This document shows positions 1 to 5,422 of a stretch of DNA of 5,771 nt, one piece after another; positions within the stretch are counted from its first letter, which is position 1; each line of letters starts with the position of its first letter. The translations under genes and the position numbers were made by a program. The stretch covers positions 1 through 5,771 of the forward strand of contig JAICMT010000120.1 of NCBI GenBank assembly GCA_025929125.1, in the 5' to 3' direction. Below the pieces are notes generated by a model. It made no database searches, was not told the DNA's origin, and saw only the letters and a list, made by a program, of their open reading frames with translations. This DNA is from Acidobacteriaceae bacterium. GTDB lineage: Bacteria; Acidobacteriota; Terriglobia; Terriglobales; Acidobacteriaceae.

Positions 1-65
1 AGAGCAACCTGTTCCTTGCGCCTGGCGAAGGGGACAAGATCGAGGAAGAGGAAAAGGTCGGGTAG
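1..65 (+). CDS. 3' end of an unidentified gene (partial, starts outside the window)
   Basis: Reading from base 3 gives about 20 codons ending in TAG at 63-65. The tail is hydrophilic and acid/lysine-rich (…APGEGDKIEEEEKVG), as is common at protein C-termini. The other two plus frames give arginine-rich or less protein-like sequence. Non-coding, hairpin-rich DNA starts right after the stop, which fits a true gene end. No domain can be recognised from so short a piece, so I assign no function. The gene would converge on the oligopeptidase B gene. It remains possible that this is not coding at all. Confidence 0.5.
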   Translation, partial: SNLFLAPGEGDKIEEEEKVG

Positions 66-70
66 CTGCC

Positions 71-110
71 CCGGGGGTACCCCCCATACTTTGGTCCTAA
101 AGTATCCCGG
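71..110. repeat. Tandem palindrome and hairpin, likely part of a dispersed intergenic repeat
   Basis: GGGGGTACCCCC at 73-84 is a perfect 12-base palindrome. It is directly followed by ATACTTT (86-92), a 6-base loop GGTCCT, and AAAGTAT (99-105), a perfect 7-bp stem. Outside both, CCGGG (71-75) can pair with CCCGG (106-110), so the whole block could fold as one nested structure. From memory, similar GGTACC-centred blocks followed by AAAGTAT-type sequence recur between genes in Terriglobia genomes. I cannot test that here. It could also work as a two-way terminator for the convergent genes. Confidence 0.55.
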
Positions 111-227
111 AATAAAGGCTTAGCTCCGGGGTGCCTGGTTGTGAAACTTCGGTCCGGGATCATTGACCCGTGTGATCCGGGGAGGGGGCGTCTCAACGCG
201 TACCTCCTCGAAACGTCCTTCCCCCTA

Positions 228-300
228 CTTTTATTGTATTTTGCGTGTCAAGCATTTGGGCCTGGAGATTGGCGCAAATGGTTGATATGACTTCGCGAAA
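228..300. repeat. Possible second dispersed intergenic element
   Basis: An AT-rich segment (TTTTATTGTATTTTGCGTGTCAAG, read here as 230-252) is followed by GTTGATATGACTTCGCG at 281-297, which contains the palindrome TTCGCGAA at 292-299. The TTTGCGTGTCAAG core and the 'GAC TTCGCG' end resemble an intergenic sequence I remember recurring in Acidobacteriota. This is recollection rather than a match made here, and no second copy lies within the window. The AT-rich start stands out against the GC-rich surroundings. Confidence 0.3.
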
Positions 301-322
301 TCGGTGTACAGGGTTTTGCGCC
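271..322. repeat. Long-range inverted repeat at the 3' end of the oligopeptidase B gene
   Basis: GGCGCAAA at 271-278 is the exact reverse complement of TTTGCGCC at 315-322. The two 8-base arms enclose 36 bases that include the TTCGCGAA palindrome (292-299) and TGTACA (305-310). The structure starts 5 bases beyond the oligopeptidase B stop on the minus strand, so it could shape that transcript's 3' end. There is no T-run after it in either direction, so it is not a classic intrinsic terminator. Confidence 0.4.
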
Positions 323-327
323 GCCTG

Positions 328-2505
328 TCAGACCTGCTCCACTTTGAGCTGAGTCAGGATGAAGGCGTAGTCGAAGGCGATCTCCTTCAGATAGTCGTAC
401 CGGCCGGAGGCGCCGCCGTGGCCGGCATCCATGTTGACGTGGAGCAGCAGTGGCATGTCGGGATTGGTCTTCAGGGTTCTCAGCCGCGCGACGTACTTGG
501 CCGGCTCCCAGTACATCACCTGCGAATCATTCAGGCTGGTCTTCACCATCATCGCCGGATAGTCCCCGGGCTTCAGGTTGTCATAGGGCGAGTACGCGAG
601 CATGGTCCGGAAGGCCTCGGGCTCGTTTGGATTGCCCCACTCTTCGTACTCGGCCACGGTAAGCGGCAGGCTCGCATCGAGCATCGTGTTCATGATGTCG
701 ACGAAGGGGACGTGGGATATGACGACGCGGAAGAGGTCGGGCCGCATATTGGTGACCGCGCCCATCAGTAGGCCGCCTGCCGAGCCGCCCTCAATCGCCA
801 CACGCTTTCGATCGCCATAGCCTCGGGCGAGGAGCGCCTCGACAGCGGCGATGAAGTCGGTGAAGGTGTTCCGTTTGACTGCCATTTTGCCCGCGTCGTG
901 CCACGCATCTCCCAGCTCGCCGCCGCCGCGAATGTGGGCGTATGCCATGACGACGCCGCGATCCAGCAGGGAAAGGCGCGCCGGCGAAAAGGCCAGGGGA
1001 AGCGGATATCCATAAGATCCGTAGCCGTAGACGTAGAGCGGATTGCTGGAATTTCTGTTGAAGCTGTCGCGCCGGTAGACGATGGAGACCGGGACCGGCA
1101 CCGTGCCGCTCAAACCCTCGCCCGCGGGCGTATCGATCCAGATGCGCTCTGAGGCATATCTTGCCGGATCGAAGCCGCCGGGCACCTCCTGCTGCTTGAG
1201 CAGGCGCGAGCTGCCGATTGGCAGGCCAGGATCGTTTTGCCGGGCGACGTTGTATTCGTAGACTGAAGGCGGCGAGACCAGCGACTGGTAGCTGTACCGG
1301 TACAGCTGGGAAGCGAAGTTCCGGTTGACGTGCTGCGCGGCTGTGTACGCCGGTTCGGGAAAGGTAATCGCGACCGGATCACTGAGTGCGGGAGTGGCCG
1401 CGCCCGAGTCGCGGAAGCGATAGATCTCAAGCGCAGGCAGGCCAAGTTTGCGGCGGATTGCGACCGCGAAGCCTGCAAACAGGTCGAAGTCCTCGAGCGG
1501 ACCCGCCGGGTCCAGCGGGAGCAACTCCTGCCAGTACTCCCGGCCTGGAGTTTCAACCGGAGCTGTGACCACGCGGAAGTTCTTGCCTGCGTCGTTGGTT
1601 CGTATATAAAACCGCCCGTTGCGGTGATCGACGTAGTACTCCTGCTCGTCCACGCGAGGCGCGATGACCTGGAACTGGTCTGTCGGATTATCGGCGCGCA
1701 AGAAGCAGTACTCATTGGTGGTGTGGCTGCCGATCTCAACCAGCAGGTACTGCATGTCGCGGGTGCGGCCCACTCCAACGTTGAATCGCTCGTCCTGCTC
1801 GTGGAGCACGACGATGTCCTGAGTACAAGGTGTTCCGAGGTTGTGCCGCCATATATGGTCATGACGTTTGGTGACTGCATCTTCGGTGGAGTAGAAGATC
1901 GTTCGCGAATCGGCTGCCCAGGTGACGGAGCCCACGCGCTCCGCGGTGTCGGGCAGGTCCTCGCCGGTGCGCAGGTCCCGGATATGCAGTGTGTACTGCC
2001 GGAAACCCGTGGAGTCGGTTGAGTAGGCGACGAAGTTCCCGTCAGGGCTGACCGCCATAGCGCCAAGCGCCATGAATGGTTTGCCCTCGGCGAGCTGATT
2101 TACGTCCAGGAAAACCTGCTCCGGCTGGGTAAGGTCGACGGGCGCGTCCGGATCCGGGCTGGTCGCCCGCCTGCGGCAGTGGATCGGGTACTGACTGCCT
2201 TCCAGAGTTCGCGTGAAGTAGAACCAGTCGCCCAGCCGGTAGGGAACGGATTCGTCGGTTTCCTTGATGTGGGAGAGCATCTCGGCATAAAGCTTCTGCT
2301 GCAGGGGCTCAGTAGGCTTCATGACCGCGGCGGTGTACTCATTTTCCGCGGTCAGGTAGGCAATGACCTCGGGCGAGCTCTTCTCCCGCAACCAGCTGTA
2401 GTCGTCCTCCATGGTAATTCCGTGCAGGGTCAACGGCTTGGGATCGCGGCGCGCAATGGGCGGCCGGGCTGCAGCCATTTCAGGGGCGGAGGCAGTGCTG
2501 GACAT
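328..2505 (-). CDS. ptrB: Oligopeptidase B (protease II), S9A serine peptidase
   Basis: This 725-residue protein cleaves small peptides after Arg or Lys in the cytoplasm; no signal peptide or membrane segment is visible. It has the prolyl oligopeptidase layout: an N-terminal helical lead (~10-80), a seven-bladed beta-propeller (~85-435) that limits substrate size, and a C-terminal alpha/beta-hydrolase domain (~440-725). The nucleophile is Ser575 in GGSAGG, the acid Asp660 in SLNDSQV, and the base His696 in DAGHGGASGR. Their spacing (85 and 36) matches known oligopeptidases B. GNPNEP and the YWEPAKY motif are also typical. Glu619 and Glu621 (AEYEEWGN) match the P1-specificity glutamates of enterobacterial enzymes, whereas the P2 aspartates appear replaced by Pro503 and Ala505. 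It is somewhat longer than the E. coli enzyme (686), mainly through an Ala/Ser-rich N-terminus. ATG at 2503-2505 is preceded by AGGAG (plus-strand 2518-2522) 12 bases upstream. It is transcribed alone, divergently from the DUF4142 gene. Confidence 0.96.
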   Translation of the reverse strand: MSSTASAPEMAAARPPIARRDPKPLTLHGITMEDDYSWLREKSSPEVIAYLTAENEYTAAVMKPTEPLQQKLYAEMLSHIKETDESVPYRLGDWFYFTRTLEGSQYPIHCRRRATSPDPDAPVDLTQPEQVFLDVNQLAEGKPFMALGAMAVSPDGNFVAYSTDSTGFRQYTLHIRDLRTGEDLPDTAERVGSVTWAADSRTIFYSTEDAVTKRHDHIWRHNLGTPCTQDIVVLHEQDERFNVGVGRTRDMQYLLVEIGSHTTNEYCFLRADNPTDQFQVIAPRVDEQEYYVDHRNGRFYIRTNDAGKNFRVVTAPVETPGREYWQELLPLDPAGPLEDFDLFAGFAVAIRRKLGLPALEIYRFRDSGAATPALSDPVAITFPEPAYTAAQHVNRNFASQLYRYSYQSLVSPPSVYEYNVARQNDPGLPIGSSRLLKQQEVPGGFDPARYASERIWIDTPAGEGLSGTVPVPVSIVYRRDSFNRNSSNPLYVYGYGSYGYPLPLAFSPARLSLLDRGVVMAYAHIRGGGELGDAWHDAGKMAVKRNTFTDFIAAVEALLARGYGDRKRVAIEGGSAGGLLMGAVTNMRPDLFRVVISHVPFVDIMNTMLDASLPLTVAEYEEWGNPNEPEAFRTMLAYSPYDNLKPGDYPAMMVKTSLNDSQVMYWEPAKYVARLRTLKTNPDMPLLLHVNMDAGHGGASGRYDYLKEIAFDYAFILTQLKVEQV

Positions 2506-2557
2506 TGCTGGATAAGGCTCCTGGATTTGAATGGATCCGACCGCGAGACGGAATGTA

Positions 2558-2587
2558 TTGCCACTTCCTATGCTACCGGCTTAGGAT
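2558..2587 (+). promoter_or_regulatory. Candidate sigma70-type promoter for the DUF4142 gene
   Basis: TTGCCA (2558-2563) matches the -35 consensus TTGACA at five of six bases. After 18 bases, TAGGAT (2582-2587) matches TATAAT at four of six. It would give a leader of about 95 bases before the ATG at 2689. The match is modest, and a chance occurrence cannot be excluded. Confidence 0.3.
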
Positions 2588-2676
2588 AACGCTCCAACGG
2601 GGAGACGGGATTTGGCCGGCTGCCAATTTCCTGCATCTCATTCCGTGCTTGCAGTTTGCGTTTTTGGAGACCGTTC

Positions 2677-2682
2677 AAGGAG
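2677..2682 (+). promoter_or_regulatory. Ribosome-binding site that fixes the DUF4142 start
   Basis: AAGGAG lies six bases before the ATG at 2689. It rules out the longer reading from the TTG at 2656, which would put this site inside the gene and prepend 11 residues (including RPFKE) to the signal peptide. Confidence 0.8.
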
Positions 2683-2688
2683 CTTGCA

Positions 2689-3414
2689 ATGATTGATAGA
2701 GGCATTTTGAAATTCATCGTGGTAGCTGGATTGGCTGCCACACCGGTGTTTTCCATGGGGCAGCGGAACGACCCGACTCTGAACCCGAACCCTTCACCCA
2801 TGAATCCCCAGGCTCCGCAGAACGCAAACGTGCCTCTGAACCAGCCCGGGTATCCGACGCAGACCGGCTCGCAGGCTCCTATGTCGACGTCGATGCGTGA
2901 TTCGCTGGGCGCGCCGGGGCAGACCGGGCAGCAGATGATGGATCGGCAGTTTCTCATGGCCACAACGGCGGGCAATATCGGAGACGTCAAGATTAGTGAG
3001 CTGGCCGTTCAGAAGGGTTCCCCTGCGGTGCAGGATTTGGCCAAGAAAATGATCGAAGATCACCAGAACATCAATAAGGGCTTCGGCGATGTTGCCGACT
3101 CCATGGGAGCCCGGGTCGCGCGAAAGATGGGCAGGGAACAGCAGGCCGAATACGACAAGCTGAACCATCTTTCCGGCAAGGATTTCGACACGGAGTACGT
3201 GATCTATATGCAGCAGGCGCACTTCAATGATCTGCGCAGCTTCTACCGTGAGGGGACGGTAGCTGCCAATGACGATCTTCGGCAGCAGATTCTGGAAGCG
3301 CGAAAGACGATCCACGATCACCTCGGGCTGATCCGCGACACGGCTAACAATGAGGGGATCGCCCTTCCTCCTCCGCCTCGCCGCACACCTCGCCCGGAAT
3401 CGGCAGCCCGTTGA
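2689..3414 (+). CDS. Secreted DUF4142 domain protein (ferritin-like fold)
   Basis: The protein has 241 residues. A short basic start and hydrophobic core (GILKFIVVAGLAATPVF) look like a signal peptide, probably cleaved near residues 22-24 (VFS or SMG), so export to the periplasm or beyond is expected. Residues 25-80 are a low-complexity stretch rich in Pro, Asn, Gln and Thr, probably a flexible linker. The DUF4142 domain spans about 85-215: DRQFLMATTAGNIGDVKISELA, the DH motif Asp124-His125 (MIEDHQNINK), LSGKDFDTEY at 161-170, His178 in a second helix (QQAHFNDLRSFY), and HDHL at 209-212. The tail is proline-rich (ALPPPPRRTPRPE). The family is predicted to form ferritin-like helical bundles; biochemical roles are mostly unknown, and metal binding by the histidines is only possible. 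The start is set by the AAGGAG at 2677-2682. It appears monocistronic: a hairpin follows the stop and the next gene has its own promoter candidate. Confidence 0.9.
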   Translation: MIDRGILKFIVVAGLAATPVFSMGQRNDPTLNPNPSPMNPQAPQNANVPLNQPGYPTQTGSQAPMSTSMRDSLGAPGQTGQQMMDRQFLMATTAGNIGDVKISELAVQKGSPAVQDLAKKMIEDHQNINKGFGDVADSMGARVARKMGREQQAEYDKLNHLSGKDFDTEYVIYMQQAHFNDLRSFYREGTVAANDDLRQQILEARKTIHDHLGLIRDTANNEGIALPPPPRRTPRPESAAR

Positions 3415-3423
3415 CGACTTCGC

Positions 3424-3452
3424 CTGGGAGGGTCAGGTTGCGACCCTCCCGG
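3424..3452 (+). terminator. Hairpin after the DUF4142 gene, probable terminator
   Basis: GGGAGGGTC (3426-3434) pairs perfectly with GACCCTCCC (3442-3450) around a 7-base loop. A T·G wobble and a C-G pair extend the stem to 11 bp. It begins 9 bases after the stop codon. No T-run follows, so termination may need Rho or be partial. It sits just before the promoter candidate for the TPM gene and would insulate the two units. Confidence 0.6.
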
Positions 3453-3455
3453 CAA

Positions 3456-3481
3456 GGAACCGGTGTGCAGGTGGACGCGTA
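3456..3481 (+). promoter_or_regulatory. ECF-sigma-like promoter before the TPM gene
   Basis: GGAACC (3456-3461), 16 bases, then CGTA (3478-3481) fits the general form of ECF sigma promoters (a GGAAC/GAAAC-type -35 with CGTA/CGTC-type -10). Transcription would start around 3488-3492, giving a leader of only a few bases or none. An overlapping TAGAAT (3480-3485) is a good sigma70 -10 but has no matching -35. A near-copy of this pattern precedes lemA, which raises confidence. Confidence 0.45.
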
Positions 3482-3493
3482 GAATGAGCTGAA

Positions 3494-4330
3494 ATGGGGC
3501 GAACTGTTTTTGGCATTCTGCGCTGGTTGGTGCTGGCGACTACTGTGGGGTGTTTGCCCGCCAGCATCGCGGAATCCGTTGCCACCCTGCCAGCCCCAAA
3601 AGGCTACGTCAACGATTTCGCGGGAGTGCTTCAGCCGCAGACCGCTTCGGCATTGGAGCAGCTCTGCAGCGAGTTGGACCATAAGGCCCACGCGCAGATC
3701 GCCGTTGTCACCGTCAAGTCAATGGATCCTGACAGCTCCGGGGCGGTGCCGTCGATTGAAGAGTTCGCCGTCAGCCTGGAAGAGAAGTGGAAGGTTGGGG
3801 CGAAGGGCACCGATCGCGGACTGCTGGTGATTGTTTCGCTCAATCCCCGCAAGTACCGGATCGAAGTCGGCTACGGCCTGGAAGGCATTCTGAACGACGC
3901 AAGGGTAGGGGATATTGGCCGCGATATGCAGCCATACCTCCGCTCCGGCGATTACAGCCGCGGCATCACGGTCGCAGTTCAGGAACTGGCCCAGGTGATC
4001 GCCGCTGACGCGGGGGTGAGCCTGCAGGCCCCCGCGACGGGTCCCCCGACTTATCACTACGAAACGCAGCCCCAGATGCAGATCAGCCCGTTTGCGCTGA
4101 TTGCCGGCGCGGTTGTGGTGATTCTGATCTTGGCTGTCCTGATCGGGACCGGGCACATCGGCCTGCTCTTTTATCTGCTGCTCAACCTGCTGGGTGGTGG
4201 AGGAGGCGGCCGGGGCGGCTATGGCGGGGGCGGGTTTGGCGGCGGATCCTCCGGAGGTGGCGATGGAGGGGGCTTCGGCGGTTTTGGTGGTGGGAGCTCC
4301 GGGGGCGGAGGCGCGAGCGGCGACTTCTGA
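3494..4330 (+). CDS. TPM-domain (YgcG family) membrane protein with glycine-rich tail
   Basis: The protein has 278 residues. An N-terminal signal sequence (about 1-27, TVFGILRWLVLATTVG then PASIAES) directs export; Cys20 in TTVGC is only a poor lipobox. The TPM domain covers about 36-172: YVNDFAGVL (38-46), the beta strand QIAVVTVKSM, KGTDRGLLVIVSL (104-116), RIEVGYGLEG (122-131) and LNDARVGDIGRDM (133-145). A hydrophobic segment at 199-218, perhaps a second at 221-233, anchors it, leaving the TPM domain outside the cytoplasm. The final ~45 residues are Gly/Ser-rich with scattered Phe, ending GGGGASGDF, a hallmark of this family. TPM domains have been linked to phosphatase activity in plants and to membrane or photosystem upkeep; the bacterial function is unsettled. 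ATG at 3494 is the first possible start, since an in-frame TGA lies at 3485-3487, and no good Shine-Dalgarno precedes it. lemA follows 72 bases downstream. Confidence 0.92.
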   Translation: MGRTVFGILRWLVLATTVGCLPASIAESVATLPAPKGYVNDFAGVLQPQTASALEQLCSELDHKAHAQIAVVTVKSMDPDSSGAVPSIEEFAVSLEEKWKVGAKGTDRGLLVIVSLNPRKYRIEVGYGLEGILNDARVGDIGRDMQPYLRSGDYSRGITVAVQELAQVIAADAGVSLQAPATGPPTYHYETQPQMQISPFALIAGAVVVILILAVLIGTGHIGLLFYLLLNLLGGGGGGRGGYGGGGFGGGSSGGGDGGGFGGFGGGSSGGGGASGDF

Positions 4331-4352
4331 GAAGATAAGAGGACGGCTGGAC

Positions 4353-4377
4353 GGAACCGGCCGGAAGATTTTGCGTA
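4353..4377 (+). promoter_or_regulatory. ECF-sigma-like promoter before lemA
   Basis: GGAACC (4353-4358), 15 bases, then CGTA (4374-4377) repeats the pattern seen before the TPM gene; both copies share the 8-mer GGAACCGG. Transcription would start near 4384, about 19 bases before the lemA ATG and upstream of its GAGGGA ribosome-binding site. I found no other plus-strand GGAACC in the window when reading it by eye. Confidence 0.42.
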
Positions 4378-4402
4378 CCTGCATCAGGAAAGTCGAGGGA
4401 CG

Positions 4403-4984
4403 ATGAAAGCAACTTGGGTTGTAGTGGGCGTGCTTGGAGTGATTGTGCTGGTGGCGCTGCTGGGTTTCGGCAGTTACGCGAGTGCCAAAAACCAGATGGT
4501 GCAGAAGGACCAGCGGGTGCAGTCCTCTTTTTCTGATATTGACATCGATCTGCAGCGCAGGGCGGACCTTATACCGAACCTGGTCGCCACCGTGAAGGGC
4601 TACGCCAACGTGGAGACTTCGATTCTCACCAACATTGCGCAGGCCCGCTCCGGACTGCTGCAGGCACAGACTCCGAATGAGAAGCTGGCCGCCAACGACC
4701 GGCTGAATGTAGCGCTGCTGCCGCTGATGCGGATGCAGGAGAACTATCCAGACCTGAAGAGCAATCAGCAGTTCATGCGCCTGCAGGACGAGCTGGCCGG
4801 GACCGAAAACCGGATTGCCGTAGCGCGCCGCCGGTACAACCAGGCCATCGAGGACTACAACGTCTACATCCAGCAGTTTCCGAACAGCATCTGGGCCAAT
4901 ATGGCTGGTTTCAAGCCCAAGGACAAGTACTACTCGGCCGACGCGAGCTCCCATGAGGCTCCGAAGGTCGATTTCTCCAAGTAG
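4403..4984 (+). CDS. lemA: LemA family membrane protein
   Basis: The protein has 193 residues, a normal length for the family. One N-terminal transmembrane helix (about 5-23, WVVVGVLGVIVLVALLGFG) is followed by a long antiparallel helical domain expected outside the cytoplasm. Family signatures are present in order: the Gln/Val-rich first helix, LQRRADLIPNLV (50-61) with VKGYANVE (64-71), AR at 81-82, YPDLKSNQQFMRLQDEL (115-131), TENRIAVARRRYN (134-146) and YNVYIQQFP (152-160). The usual YF near the C-terminus is YY (177-178). LemA proteins often occur beside TPM-domain proteins and are thought to act together at the membrane; the biochemical role is not established. GAGGGA (4395-4400) is close to the start and AGGAA (4386-4390) lies farther upstream. 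The 72-base gap after the TPM gene holds no hairpin, so readthrough plus an internal promoter is likely. A strong terminator follows. Confidence 0.95.
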   Translation: MKATWVVVGVLGVIVLVALLGFGSYASAKNQMVQKDQRVQSSFSDIDIDLQRRADLIPNLVATVKGYANVETSILTNIAQARSGLLQAQTPNEKLAANDRLNVALLPLMRMQENYPDLKSNQQFMRLQDELAGTENRIAVARRRYNQAIEDYNVYIQQFPNSIWANMAGFKPKDKYYSADASSHEAPKVDFSK

Positions 4985-5005
4985 AGAAATCAGCAGGCAA
5001 GCACG

Positions 5006-5032
5006 AAGGCCGCCGGGGTTACCGGCGGCCTT
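5006..5032. terminator. Bidirectional terminator hairpin between convergent units
   Basis: AAGGCCGCCGG (5006-5016) and CCGGCGGCCTT (5022-5032) form a perfect 11-bp stem around the 5-base loop GGTTA. The stem starts 21 bases after the lemA stop and ends 24 bases before the stop of the minus-strand STAS gene. AA/TT at the stem base gives a short U stretch on both strands, and a weak T-containing tail follows each way. It is placed to stop both transcripts. Confidence 0.85.
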
Positions 5033-5056
5033 ACTGTTGCGGTGGTATCGGCTCTC

Positions 5057-5401
5057 TTATTTGAAGGAACTGATGGCCGAGGCTTCGTCGTCCTTCACGT
5101 CGAAGACGGTGTACAGCTTGGTGATCTGGAGCAGGTCGTGAACCTTGCGGGTCAGGTTCAACAGCTTGAGCTCTCCGCCTGCGTTCTTTACCGACGTGTA
5201 CGCGCTGACGAGTTCGCCGATGCCGGAGCTGTCGATATAGCTGATATCGGCAAGATTCAGGACGATATGCTTGGATCCCTTGGCGAGGGAATCATGGACG
5301 GCGTCGCGCAGCGTCACGCTGCCTTCCCCCAGGGTGATGCGGCCGCTAAGGTCGAGGATGGTGACGCCATCCACCTGGCGGGTTGCGACTTTCATGCTCA
5401 T
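5057..5401 (-). CDS. Anti-sigma factor antagonist, STAS domain (SpoIIAA/RsbV type)
   Basis: The protein has 114 residues and is essentially one STAS domain, cytoplasmic. In partner switching, the unphosphorylated form binds an anti-sigma kinase and frees its target; phosphorylation by the kinase switches it off. The phospho-acceptor motif is YIDSSGIGEL, with Ser58 after Asp57, the same numbering as I recall for B. subtilis SpoIIAA Ser58. The preceding strand GSKHIVLNLADISYIDSSG and the following KNAGGELKLLNL also match the family. ATG at 5399-5401 is preceded by AAGGAGA (plus-strand 5411-5417) nine bases upstream, favouring it over the in-frame Met3. The kinase gene ends 21 bases upstream on the same strand, so the two are almost surely co-transcribed. 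Which sigma factor or other output it controls cannot be told from here. Confidence 0.94.
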   Translation of the reverse strand: MSMKVATRQVDGVTILDLSGRITLGEGSVTLRDAVHDSLAKGSKHIVLNLADISYIDSSGIGELVSAYTSVKNAGGELKLLNLTRKVHDLLQITKLYTVFDVKDDEASAISSFK

Positions 5402-5422
5402 GGTCTTTGTTCTCCTTGGTTC

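Larger units (their letters stand above)
66..327. other. Non-coding region between two convergent gene ends
   Basis: This stretch of about 260 bases has no convincing open reading frame. It lies between the stop of the left-edge gene and the stop of the oligopeptidase B gene. It is unusually structured: a GTAC-centred G/C palindrome, an adjacent 7-bp hairpin, an imperfect GGATCA/TGATCC pair at 157-162 and 173-178, an AT-rich patch at 228-243, and a long-range 8-bp inverted repeat. The composition alternates between G/C runs and AT-rich patches, unlike the coding DNA around it. I see no promoter that must fire from here, since both flanking genes end in it. Confidence 0.7.
2506..2688. promoter_or_regulatory. 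Divergent intergenic region holding both promoters
   Basis: These 183 bases separate the starts of the oligopeptidase B gene (minus) and the DUF4142 gene (plus), so both promoters should lie here. On the minus strand the ribosome-binding site AGGAG is clear. A weak promoter guess for that strand is TTGGAG, 16 bases, TAGCAT, around plus-strand 2572-2599. No strong operator-like dyad or riboswitch is visible. The GGAACC-type element found before the two downstream genes is absent here, which suggests different control. Confidence 0.55.

Noticed and set aside
66..300. tRNA, small RNA or riboswitch in the left non-coding region
   Set aside because: No cloverleaf arms, CCA end or known aptamer core could be recognised. 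The hairpins fit a repeat element or terminator better.
1330..2022. A 230-codon open frame on the plus strand inside the oligopeptidase B gene
   Set aside because: It lies wholly antisense to a conserved enzyme with an intact propeller and catalytic domain, has no ribosome-binding site, and its translation resembles no family.
2656..2688. Longer N-terminus for the DUF4142 protein from a TTG codon
   Set aside because: It would place the AAGGAG ribosome-binding site inside the gene and spoil the signal peptide. The ATG at 2689 is correctly spaced.
3484..3492. Two-codon mini-ORF (ATG AGC TGA) ending one base before the TPM start
   Set aside because: It has no Shine-Dalgarno of its own and probably lies upstream of or at the transcription start. 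Such short patterns are common by chance.
3494..3553. Lipoprotein signal at Cys20 of the TPM protein
   Set aside because: The residue at -3 is Thr, not a typical Leu/Val/Ile, and an ordinary signal peptide ending near SIAES fits as well. The later transmembrane segment already anchors the protein.
4190..4315. GGN-rich tract as a possible tandem DNA repeat or recombination site
   Set aside because: It is the coding DNA of the glycine-rich tail typical of TPM-domain proteins. The units are irregular and in frame, so protein composition explains it.
3719..4954. A 411-codon open frame on the minus strand opposite the TPM gene and lemA
   Set aside because: It runs antisense across two well-recognised genes and their intergenic gap, has no family features, and is explained by the GC-rich codon usage of the real genes. 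The glycine-rich tail in particular produces an artificial Ala/Pro-rich reading.
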